Assembly: GCA_002434915.1 (NCBI GenBank)
Contig: DJLG01000157.1
Span: forward strand, 1 to 5,536
Reading direction: 5' to 3'
Source: Proteobacteria bacterium UBA6522
Lineage (GTDB): Bacteria; Pseudomonadota; Gammaproteobacteria; Steroidobacterales; Rariloculaceae
Length of the DNA stretch: 5,536 nucleotides
The translations under genes and the position numbers were made by a program. The notes below the pieces were generated by a model. It had not been told where the DNA came from and ran no database searches. It saw nothing but the letters and a program-made list of their open reading frames with translations. Shown here piece after piece: positions 1-5,501 of the stretch (within the stretch, counting starts at the first letter, position 1; each line of letters starts with the position of its first letter).

Positions 1-951
1 TGCTGTTGAATAACAAACCTCATCAGTTGTCAGACCATCACTACCTGTAGGCGTGTAATCAACAAGCGTTGGCCGACCATCGGAATCAGGGTTATCGAAA
101 TCAAGTAATTTAGCGGTAAGGAGCACAGAACAGTAAACTTTTGCCGAATTGCTAATAGCAAATTTACTGACTAATTGTAATTGAGCGTAGTCACCACCAT
201 AAGGAACCTCTGTTTCCTGGTTATAGACGCCACTAACCCCGTCAGTTGTAAAGGTAGCTGTGAGGGCCTCGGGTGGACCCATCATGGTCTCCTCACGAAA
301 CTTTACCGTATTACCATCGGCCTCCAGGTACATACCACCCATCTTGGTACCAGCAGGTATAGCATCCATACCAGGTCCAGGCGTAAAATCCTTGCCAATC
401 AAATAGGTGCCCACCATCTTAAAGACACCAAACCTTTTCGAATCAGATGGTCCCTCTGATTGTTCAGCTTTTACGAAGATGCTCATCGCAGGTTCAGGCA
501 TGTCTCCTTCTTCCTCGGCTTCCTCTTCATCCATGTTAACCCAAACTTTGGCAATCATCGGAGAGTTATTATCTGCTCTTGTCACATTTACGGTGTTGGT
601 ATCAACATCCTTGCCTTGATTGCCTTGACCGCCTGACGTCGCTTCAGAGCCCGCATTACTGGCAGATTGGGCTGAGGTTGGCGTAGCCGAAGCCTGATCC
701 GAGGAAGAGGTATCCTCTTTTTCGCATTCATCCATATAAACAGTAGCAATATAAGCCCCTAAATTGACCATTTGATCAGGAGCCATTGCCTTCATGTAAC
801 AAATCAGCATGTTTACAAAAGCCAGAGATTCATTTGTTTGGTTATCGACATAGAAATCTGTCTCGTCAGTTTCAAAGGCTGTCTGTGCTGAAACCACTCC
901 AGTCGATAGCGAAAATAAAGCTATCAATCCTATAAATATTTTCATTTTCAT
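1..951 (-). CDS. Uncharacterised exported protein, C-terminus beyond the window edge
   Basis: An open frame of 317 codons runs from ATG at 951 to base 1 without a stop, so the protein is cut by the window edge. Residues 1-22 form a signal peptide (Lys-rich start, hydrophobic core, cleavage near VSA|QT). Residues 43-78 look like a helical segment with Cys51 (in LICYMKAM) and Cys76. Residues 80-115 are a Ser/Thr/Gln/Gly-rich linker. From about 118 the chain looks beta-rich, with an acidic run at 141-149 and Cys274 and Cys313. It is Met-rich. A second ATG at 945 has better spacing to the GTGAG upstream, so the true start may be two codons later. The gene lies 12 bases after the Ig-like lipoprotein gene and is probably co-transcribed with it. 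I do not recognise a named family; the layout faintly recalls large uncharacterised exported proteins of aquatic proteobacteria. Function unknown. Confidence 0.85.
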   Translation of the reverse strand, partial: MKMKIFIGLIALFSLSTGVVSAQTAFETDETDFYVDNQTNESLAFVNMLICYMKAMAPDQMVNLGAYIATVYMDECEKEDTSSSDQASATPTSAQSASNAGSEATSGGQGNQGKDVDTNTVNVTRADNNSPMIAKVWVNMDEEEAEEEGDMPEPAMSIFVKAEQSEGPSDSKRFGVFKMVGTYLIGKDFTPGPGMDAIPAGTKMGGMYLEADGNTVKFREETMMGPPEALTATFTTDGVSGVYNQETEVPYGGDYAQLQLVSKFAISNSAKVYCSVLLTAKLLDFDNPDSDGRPTLVDYTPTGSDGLTTDEVCYSTA

Positions 952-963
952 CTCACTTAATCT

Positions 964-1431
964 TTAGCTTGTTTCAACAATATCAATTTCATTTGGGAGT
1001 GCTACCCCAGTGACAGGAGCAGCGACAGTCGTGGAAGTAAAGGTATCTGAAACACCCCCAATGGTAAGCACAGTGTCGGTAGCCGTATTATTACTACTTG
1101 AGCTAGTGTGCTTAACTTTAACTGTTTGACCGTTAGTTACAGTACCAGCAGAACTAGTGAAGGTACCGCTTCCAATTTGGTAGGTTCCCCCAGTAATGGA
1201 AATAGCCGCAGCAGCATTTATACCAGCTACTGTTATAGCGGCAGAGGTTACCTCAGTACTTACAGCAACACCGGTTTGATCAGTAAAGGTAAAGGCATTT
1301 GGTGTTGTATCAGCGGCGGTCGTCGAGTCTCCGCTGCTGCCACCTCCACAACCCGTAACCAATACAACAGCCAGAAGAACAAAGCCCTGCTTTATCCTCT
1401 TAGGACCAATCTCCAATAAGCATTTTTTCAT
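964..1431 (-). CDS. Small lipoprotein with one bacterial Ig-like domain
   Basis: This 155-residue protein has a type II signal peptide: a basic, rather long n-region (1-16), a hydrophobic core FVLLAVVLV, and the lipobox VTGC with the lipidated Cys at residue 28. A Gly/Ser/Thr/Asp-rich tether (29-43) follows. Residues 44-136 form one beta-sandwich repeat of the type seen in many copies in large proteobacterial surface proteins: an opening FTFTDQTGV, then AAITVAGI, ISITGGTYQI, GTVTNGQTVKVK and TLTIGGVSDTF-like strands. Here there is only one copy. The tail ends with ALPNEIDIVETS. The start is well supported by AGGAG eight bases upstream. It is the first gene of a probable operon with the exported protein at 1-951. 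A structural or binding role at the outer membrane is inferred; no enzyme motif is visible. Confidence 0.88.
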   Translation of the reverse strand: MKKCLLEIGPKRIKQGFVLLAVVLVTGCGGGSSGDSTTAADTTPNAFTFTDQTGVAVSTEVTSAAITVAGINAAAAISITGGTYQIGSGTFTSSAGTVTNGQTVKVKHTSSSSNNTATDTVLTIGGVSDTFTSTTVAAPVTGVALPNEIDIVETS

Positions 1432-1439
1432 TACTGAAT

Positions 1440-1444
1440 CTCCT
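1440..1444 (-). promoter_or_regulatory. Ribosome binding site of the Ig-like lipoprotein gene
   Basis: On the minus strand AGGAG lies eight bases before the ATG at 1431. It fixes this start over an out-of-frame ATG at 1423. Confidence 0.7.
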
Positions 1445-1501
1445 AAAATTTACGTTCATACTGCTCATCTGGCCGCATATATCCTTAAGGGCAAATGAAA
1501 T

Positions 1502-1531
1502 AAAATAGTTTTTAAAAATATAGCCTTACAA
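1502..1531 (-). promoter_or_regulatory. Possible sigma-70 promoter for the lipoprotein operon
   Basis: On the minus strand TTGTAA (1526-1531) and TATTTT (1502-1507) are separated by 18 bases, about 70 bases upstream of the lipoprotein start. Both hexamers match the consensus only partly, and the region is AT-rich enough to give such matches by chance. Confidence 0.25.
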
Positions 1532-1552
1532 TCTCATTTTTCATGCTATTAA

Positions 1553-1603
1553 ATCAAGTCTAAACCTAAGTTTAGAATCAGTTGGAGTGGTTTTTGACTT
1601 GAT
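1553..1603. repeat. Interrupted long inverted repeat
   Basis: ATCAAGTC (1553-1560) is the exact reverse complement of GACTTGAT (1596-1603). Inside it AAACC (1562-1566) pairs with GGTTT (1589-1593). Together they give a 13-bp stem with a small internal loop and a 22-base apical loop. The left arm also takes part in the shorter hairpin at 1559-1576, so the two folds exclude each other. It would lie in the 5' leader if transcription starts near the Fur-like site. Confidence 0.45.
1559..1576. repeat. Perfect 7-bp palindrome with a 4-base centre
   Basis: TCTAAAC, centre CTAA, then GTTTAGA: a perfect inverted repeat of 18 bases in total. It could be a dimeric regulator's operator or a small hairpin. 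It shares bases with the left arm of the longer inverted repeat at 1553-1603. Confidence 0.45.
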
Positions 1604-1649
1604 AGTATTGCTCATATTTACGAAGAGTATCTTGTTGATATCTAAATGT

Positions 1650-1670
1650 AAATGAGTATCATTCGCATTT
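1650..1670. promoter_or_regulatory. Fur-box-like operator
   Basis: Bases 1651-1669 read AATGAGTATCATTCGCATT, which matches 16 of 19 positions of the common Fur-box form AATGAGAATCATTATCATT. The full 21 bases form a palindrome with 8 of 10 pairs matched around the C at 1660, and the ends AAATG/CATTT are perfect. A further AAATG lies at 1644-1648. On the minus strand a possible -35 (TTTACA, 1647-1652) overlaps the box, with a weak -10 (TACTCT, 1624-1629) 17 bases on; this would suit repression of the lipoprotein operon, whose start is about 218 bases downstream. A Zur or other Fur-family regulator is possible in place of Fur. Confidence 0.5.
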
Positions 1671-1676
1671 AAGAAT

Positions 1677-1700
1677 CTTAGCTCAATTGCTGTTGCTAAG
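1677..1700. repeat. Short inverted repeat downstream of the TctC-type gene
   Basis: CTTAGC (1677-1682) and GCTAAG (1695-1700) are perfect reverse complements around a 12-base loop, about 70 bases past the stop of the minus-strand TctC-type gene. Only the plus-strand side is followed by a TTTT run and no plus-strand gene precedes it, so it is a poor terminator for the neighbouring gene. Confidence 0.3.
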
Positions 1701-1769
1701 TTTTACATTAAAGGTAGTGATAGTTACACCCTATGATTATAAATAAACTGCCATAAATGATGAAAACTA

Positions 1770-2765
1770 TCATCTTAACTCAGGCCTAAAATCATAGGTT
1801 TCAGCCGCTGACCTTAAACGTTGCATTTCTGCGGCTATGAAGCTCGAAAAATCTGCTGGGGACTTACTAAGACTAACCTCCATACCAAGTGCACTGATTG
1901 CTGCGACAATCGCAGGATCGTCAATTGCAAACTCCACCGCTTTAAATAAGAGATCTAAATCTTCATCAGAAGTCTCTTTTGGCGCAAACATCCCAGCCCA
2001 GGAACCTGTAGACATGGTAGTTGCACCTAGTTCTAATAGGGTTGGAACCGCTGGAAACAAGGGCATTCGTTTGGGATGAATCACAACCAAAGGAATAGCA
2101 GCACCCGAACTAATTAATTGCGTCATATAAGGTGAAGTACTGGCCATTAGGTCTAAGGTGCCATCCCTAATCCCTTCCATAGCATCCTCATTACCATTTG
2201 AACGCGCTGTATCAAGAGTCGCGCGAATGCCAAGCTCCCCAAAAAAGGCAGCAAATTCTAGCCGATGAATACTTGTTGGAGAAACATGAAAATAAGTTAG
2301 TGCATCGGGATTTTCTTGCGTGTAGGCAATAAGCTCCTCAATAGAATTAATTCCTAAACCTGAGCGCACAACTAGGATATCTGGTGTCCCAGTTGTTCGA
2401 GTTATAGGGCGCAAATCAACAAGAGGATCAAGAGGATAGCCCGGCGCTACTCCAGGTAGTAGCGCCATCAGACCAATTGTAGACGTCACAATCGTTTTTC
2501 CATTAGCAGGACTCTCAACACCAGCAAATCGGCCCTGACTAAACTTTAATTCAATAGGACTACCCAAATATTCCTCGAGTTTTGGTGTAATAATTCTTGC
2601 TGTCTTAGAAGAAGACCCCGCCTCACCAAAGGCGGTTAAAAACTCAATGGTATCCGGGTTAGTTTCAAAGATTACGCTTGTCTCATTATGAGTTGCACAG
2701 GCCATAAACATACTGGTCAGCAGCATGTAAAAGACTATCCCAACTAATCTATTTAACGGCTTCAT
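1770..2765 (-). CDS. TctC/Bug-family periplasmic substrate-binding protein (tripartite tricarboxylate transport receptor)
   Basis: The 331-residue product has the length and motifs of the Bug/TctC family, extracytoplasmic receptors that capture small, mostly organic-acid ligands for TctA/TctB secondary transporters. Visible signatures are the first-lobe segment GEAGSSSKTARIITPKL (48-64; the family usually has PGG..D..AR), FPAVPTLLELGA (237-248), GSWAGMFAPKET (254-265) and the closing SPADFSSFIAAEMQRL (302-317). The signal peptide ends in FMACA: Cys23 could be lipidated, although Phe and Met at -3/-2 are atypical, or signal peptidase I could cut after A-C-A. I chose ATG at 2765, preceded by AGGGTGAG, over a GTG at 2786 that has no ribosome site and would add seven residues. 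No TctA or TctB genes are in the window, as is common for orphan Bug proteins. The ligand cannot be told from sequence. Confidence 0.87.
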   Translation of the reverse strand: MKPLNRLVGIVFYMLLTSMFMACATHNETSVIFETNPDTIEFLTAFGEAGSSSKTARIITPKLEEYLGSPIELKFSQGRFAGVESPANGKTIVTSTIGLMALLPGVAPGYPLDPLVDLRPITRTTGTPDILVVRSGLGINSIEELIAYTQENPDALTYFHVSPTSIHRLEFAAFFGELGIRATLDTARSNGNEDAMEGIRDGTLDLMASTSPYMTQLISSGAAIPLVVIHPKRMPLFPAVPTLLELGATTMSTGSWAGMFAPKETSDEDLDLLFKAVEFAIDDPAIVAAISALGMEVSLSKSPADFSSFIAAEMQRLRSAAETYDFRPELR

Positions 2766-2860
2766 CTGTCTCACCCTGCTCAACACATAAGTTTTATAAG
2801 AGTATTTTATTTTAATTCACTACGGAGAAGTCTGATAAATAAAGCATTTTTCTAAAATTA

Positions 2861-2888
2861 AACGTTGTTAATACAGGACAACAATATT
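2861..2888. promoter_or_regulatory. Imperfect palindrome in the divergent promoter region
   Basis: AACGTTGTT (2861-2869) and AACAATATT (2880-2888) are inverted repeats matching at 7 of 9 positions around a 10-base centre. They lie between the divergently read TctC-type gene and the His/Cys small gene. The position suits an operator for either unit. It does not match the usual Zur or Fur consensus well, so no regulator is assigned. Confidence 0.25.
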
Positions 2889-2912
2889 GACTAATCGCTA
2901 CTCAAAATGCAG

Positions 2913-2924
2913 TATTCCGGAATA
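2913..2924. repeat. Perfect 12-bp palindrome just before the small gene
   Basis: TATTCCGGAATA is self-complementary and ends four bases before the ATG at 2929. The GGAA inside it is the only ribosome-site-like sequence for that ATG. It may be an operator, or a chance palindrome. Confidence 0.3.
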
Positions 2925-2928
2925 TATT

Positions 2929-3201
2929 ATGGGTCAAATAAGCAAAAGACGTTGTTTGTTCTTAGCCAGCTTTCTATTTCTGGCTTATACGTCTATGGAT
3001 TTTGCGCATCATACGTATTCCGATAGCGAAACCTCCCAAATAGAATGTCAGTTTTGTAAAAATGATATATCTGATTCGGTTGAATCAGTAACCCTAATTT
3101 CGACAGTTTCTTTATCCAACCTTCTTTCGTCTGAGATAAAAGAAGGTTTCGTCTCCCAAACTCCTAAAAACTTCCAATCAAGAGCACCCCCAAAATTTTA
3201 A
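2929..3201 (+). CDS. Small secreted or membrane-anchored protein with HH and CxxC motifs
   Basis: From ATG at 2929 the product has 90 residues. A KRR start (6-8) and the hydrophobic stretch CLFLASFLFLAYTSM (9-23) form a signal peptide or anchor, with possible cleavage at DFA|HH. Directly after it come His27-His28, an acidic/Ser stretch, then Cys40-Gln-Phe-Cys43: four potential metal ligands within 17 residues. The remainder is Ser-rich and ends in a basic, Pro-containing tail. The frame continues upstream to a TTG at 2887, but the extra 14 residues look unlike a signal peptide and no ribosome site precedes it. The stop is 47 bases before the TonB receptor, on the same strand, so the two are probably one operon. 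Small secreted His/CxxC proteins beside metal receptors are a recurring arrangement. A periplasmic metal-binding or accessory role is inferred; I cannot name the family with certainty. Confidence 0.68.
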   Translation: MGQISKRRCLFLASFLFLAYTSMDFAHHTYSDSETSQIECQFCKNDISDSVESVTLISTVSLSNLLSSEIKEGFVSQTPKNFQSRAPPKF

Positions 3202-3236
3202 ATTATTTCTGACTTCTAAGATTTAAATTTTTTGAT

Positions 3237-3241
3237 GGGAG
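3237..3241 (+). promoter_or_regulatory. Ribosome binding site of the TonB-dependent receptor
   Basis: GGGAG lies seven bases before the ATG at 3249. It is directly followed by a run of six C, which could pair with the GGG and weakly mask the site. Confidence 0.65.
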
Positions 3242-3248
3242 CCCCCCA

Positions 3249-5432
3249 ATGCGTATTTTTTTATGTGGCGCTTTAATTTCAGCAAGCGCACTTTTTGCAA
3301 ACACAATATTTGCACAAGAGATTGAAGAGGTAATAGTCTCTTCTTCTTTCACAGATCAGTTAATCAGTGAGATTGAAAACCCACTACACCTCTTAAGCGG
3401 TGATGATATTGGCAATTCCTCAACCAAAAGTTTAGGCGATGCTCTGGACAATCTTTTGGGTGTTGGTTCAGCAGATTATGGGACAGCAGTTGGACAACCA
3501 GTTATTCGCGGATTATCTGGTAGCCGAGTAAAAGTTCTTAATAACAGTATGGTTGTAAGAGATGTCTCAGGATTAGGCGCTGACCATAGTCAAGCTATTG
3601 ATATGAACAATATTCAGCAGATTGAAGTTATCAGAGGACCGGCCTCCTTGCTCTATGCCAATGGAGGTATTGGCGGAGTAATTAATATAGTTGATAACAC
3701 TATAGCTAGAGAAGATTTTGCTGGGCCAGCACTAAAAGTAGGCGTAGAGGGCCAGACAGTCAATGGTGGAGACACACGCAATCTTTCTTATCAGAATAAT
3801 CTGCAATTTCTAGGTGATATGAATTTCAGTTTTTCACATAAAAAATCTGAATTTGGCAACTATGATGTCCCCCTTAAGTCAATTATTCATGCTGAAGAAG
3901 AGCATGAAGAAGAGGAAGAGGAAGAGGATCATCATGAAGAAGACTTAAATTACGTAAAGAACTCTGATTATGAGTCTGAGTCAAACCGACTAGGCTTTTC
4001 ATGGGTTAAAGATTGGGGTTATGTAGGTTTTTCTACTAGCAGAACAGAAAGCGTCTATGGCATTCCTTTTCATGCGGAAGTGCATCATGAAGACGAAGAC
4101 GAGGAAGAGGAAGAGGAAGAACATGAAGATGAAAGAATCTTCAGTACCACAAAATCTGATGTAGTTAATATAGAAGGTGCATTTAACTTCAACAATAACT
4201 TCATTCAACGAATGGATTATTACTTCAGAAATAGCGATTACAAATTAACCGAGGCACATGCAGAAGAGCATGAAGAAGAGGAAGAGGAAGAGGAAGAGGA
4301 AGAGCATCATCATGAGGCAGGTCCTACTAAATTCACAAATGATGCTCAAGAATACGGTGCGATATTTGACCTCAGTAATGATTTCGCGAACCAAAAATTT
4401 GTCATGAGATTCGTTGAAGAAGACACTGCAATAATAGGCAAAGAAGCATTCATGCTGCCTGCACAAAACACAGAAAACTCTTTTGGCTATTATGCAAGCA
4501 GAGAGATAGGCGGTTTTGAATTAGACGCTGGTTTTAGAGTTGATCAAATCAACAGAAAGGGCGCGGTTAAAGAGCACCATGAAGAGGAGGAGGAAGAAGA
4601 TCATGATCATGAGGAAGAAGATCATGATGAAGAAGAAGGCGAAACCACTGCTTATGATAAAGACTATGATGGGTCCAGTTTGGCATTTAGCATAGGCCGA
4701 CAAATGAATGACATGTGGCATATATCACTCGGTATAGCGAGTGTAGAAAGAGCTCCTTCAGCGGTTGAATTATTTATGAACGGTCCTCACCTGGCTACAA
4801 GTAGGTTTGAAGAGGGCAATGTGGCCCTAAGAGCTGAAAAAGCCACAAACTTGGACTTAACTGTAAATGTCGATAATGATTATTTTCATGGATCATTGAG
4901 TTTTTATAGTAATAATATTGATGATTACATTTATCTTTTAGACTCAAGTAAAAAGGAAGATGGACTGCTAGTCGCAAACTACTTACAAAAAGATGCAGAG
5001 ATATCTGGTTTTGAGTTACAAATTGGAAGGAGCTTTGAAGTAGGACCTGGTCAATTAGATCTTTCTTTCGGTAGAGATGATAATACAGGTAAATTTACAG
5101 ATGGCACCTATATCCCCCGAATGATGCCTTCTAGATACCTCTACTCAATATCCTATTCTTCCCAAAATGACCTGGATTGGACTATTGACTTTAAAGATGT
5201 TGATAAACAGACAAACCTTGCTAAAAACGAAACTGCATCTAATGGCTTTCAATTAGTAGATGCCCGATTAACTAAAACGTTTGATGTTACCGGCTCTAAT
5301 GGCCAGTTTGCTGTAACTGTATTTGGAGATAACCTTCTTGATGAAACTGCAAGAAACCATACATCTTTTGTTAAAGATCAAGTTCCACTCCCTGGCAGAA
5401 ATCTTGGTGTGAGATTTAATTTCACATTTTGA
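3249..5432 (+). CDS. TonB-dependent outer-membrane receptor, ZnuD-like, probable zinc uptake
   Basis: The 727-residue product is complete. Residues 1-22 are a signal peptide (cleavage at IFA|QE). A TonB box, EEVIVSS, follows at 26-32. The plug domain spans about 40-152 and includes GQPVIRGLSGSRVKVLNN (82-99) and IEVIRGPASLLYANG plus GGVINIVDN (125-150). The rest is a 22-strand type beta-barrel ending in Phe (GVRFNFTF), the usual outer-membrane assembly signal. ERAPSAVELFMNGPHLAT (500-517), followed by FEEGN and LRAE, and the plug motifs fit the ZnuD zinc-receptor group. Four His/Glu/Asp-rich insertions at 214-232, 275-295, 337-356 and 442-463 lie where surface loops are expected and would attract divalent metal. 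Zinc is the best guess; copper, nickel or cobalt cannot be excluded. The His/Cys small gene upstream is probably co-transcribed, and a strong terminator follows. No clear Zur box was found. Confidence 0.92.
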   Translation: MRIFLCGALISASALFANTIFAQEIEEVIVSSSFTDQLISEIENPLHLLSGDDIGNSSTKSLGDALDNLLGVGSADYGTAVGQPVIRGLSGSRVKVLNNSMVVRDVSGLGADHSQAIDMNNIQQIEVIRGPASLLYANGGIGGVINIVDNTIAREDFAGPALKVGVEGQTVNGGDTRNLSYQNNLQFLGDMNFSFSHKKSEFGNYDVPLKSIIHAEEEHEEEEEEEDHHEEDLNYVKNSDYESESNRLGFSWVKDWGYVGFSTSRTESVYGIPFHAEVHHEDEDEEEEEEEHEDERIFSTTKSDVVNIEGAFNFNNNFIQRMDYYFRNSDYKLTEAHAEEHEEEEEEEEEEEHHHEAGPTKFTNDAQEYGAIFDLSNDFANQKFVMRFVEEDTAIIGKEAFMLPAQNTENSFGYYASREIGGFELDAGFRVDQINRKGAVKEHHEEEEEEDHDHEEEDHDEEEGETTAYDKDYDGSSLAFSIGRQMNDMWHISLGIASVERAPSAVELFMNGPHLATSRFEEGNVALRAEKATNLDLTVNVDNDYFHGSLSFYSNNIDDYIYLLDSSKKEDGLLVANYLQKDAEISGFELQIGRSFEVGPGQLDLSFGRDDNTGKFTDGTYIPRMMPSRYLYSISYSSQNDLDWTIDFKDVDKQTNLAKNETASNGFQLVDARLTKTFDVTGSNGQFAVTVFGDNLLDETARNHTSFVKDQVPLPGRNLGVRFNFTF
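3888..3944 (+). repeat. His/Glu-rich loop tract 1 of the receptor
   Basis: Residues 214-232 contain four His and fourteen Glu or Asp, with a run of seven Glu (GAA/GAG codons) in the middle and a DHH cluster after it. It is an imperfect GAAGAG repeat in the DNA. Confidence 0.85.
4071..4133 (+). repeat. His/Glu/Asp-rich loop tract 2 of the receptor
   Basis: Residues 275-295 start HAEVHH, continue with alternating Glu and Asp, then seven Glu, His292 and EDE. The start HAE resembles that of tracts 1 and 3, which suggests copying between loops or convergent expansion. Confidence 0.85.
4257..4316 (+). repeat. His/Glu-rich loop tract 3 of the receptor, longest Glu run
   Basis: Residues 337-356 read HAEEH, then eleven Glu, then HHHE. 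Bases 4272-4304 are 33 purines made of GAA/GAG codons, nearly a pure GAAGAG hexamer repeat, the longest simple repeat in the window. Confidence 0.88.
4572..4637 (+). repeat. His/Glu/Asp-rich loop tract 4 of the receptor
   Basis: Residues 442-463 start EHH, have six Glu, then DHDH, three Glu, DHD and three Glu. It has five His in all and is the most mixed tract. Its DNA includes GAGGAGG at 4584-4590, a strong Shine-Dalgarno-like sequence inside the gene. Confidence 0.85.
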
Positions 5433-5449
5433 TTTGCAGTAAGCTAGAT

Positions 5450-5468
5450 CATTATCATGCTGATAATG
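5450..5468. promoter_or_regulatory. Perfect 8-bp palindrome after the receptor gene
   Basis: CATTATCA, centre TGC, TGATAATG: perfect arms, 18 bases after the receptor stop. The arms contain the GATAAT hexamer of Fur boxes but in the outward orientation, so it is not a classical Fur box. It could be an operator for a downstream gene outside the window, or a weak mRNA-end hairpin. Confidence 0.4.
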
Positions 5469-5501
5469 TGAATCTATTAGCACTAGATAGGTCGTAAACT
5501 T

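Larger units (their letters stand above)
1432..1769. other. Gene-free 338-base regulatory stretch
   Basis: No open frame of useful length begins here on either strand. The stretch lies between the stop of the TctC-type gene and the start of the lipoprotein gene, both on the minus strand, so it should hold the promoter of the lipoprotein operon. It contains a Fur-box-like palindrome (1650-1670), nested inverted repeats (1553-1603), a 6-bp inverted repeat (1677-1700) and two possible promoters. I see no clear terminator with a T-run for the TctC-type gene. The length and density of inverted repeats are more than a simple promoter needs. Confidence 0.6.

Noticed and set aside
181..619. Plus-strand open frames at 181-459 and 407-619.
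   Set aside because: They overlap the long minus-strand exported protein, which has a signal peptide and a coherent domain layout; the plus-strand products have no recognisable features or ribosome sites.
1108..1419. Plus-strand open frame of 103 codons.
   Set aside because: It lies opposite the Ig-like lipoprotein gene and its composition reflects the Thr/Ala-rich codons of that gene.
1757..1776. GATGA/TCATC hairpin across the stop codon of the TctC-type gene as a terminator.
   Set aside because: The stem is only 5 bp, overlaps the stop codon and has no T-run in the direction of transcription.
1837..2079. Plus-strand open frame of 80 codons.
   Set aside because: It lies opposite the well-supported TctC/Bug gene and shows no features of its own.
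2887..2928. A TTG start at 2887 for the small His/Cys protein, adding 14 residues.
   Set aside because: There is no ribosome site, the extension places a polar stretch before the signal peptide, and ATG at 2929 gives a normal KRR-plus-hydrophobic signal. TTGACT here may instead be a -35 element, but no good -10 follows.
3888..4637. The four repeated tracts as a CRISPR-like or tandem-repeat array.
   Set aside because: They are in-frame coding tracts of Glu/His within one receptor, with no constant repeat unit or unique spacers.
3999..4721. Minus-strand open frames rich in Phe, Leu and Met that look like small membrane proteins (3999-4208, 4245-4466, 4521-4721).
   Set aside because: They are antisense readings of the GAA/GAG/CAT tracts of the receptor; TTC/CTC/ATG codons on the other strand give false transmembrane segments. 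None shows independent support.
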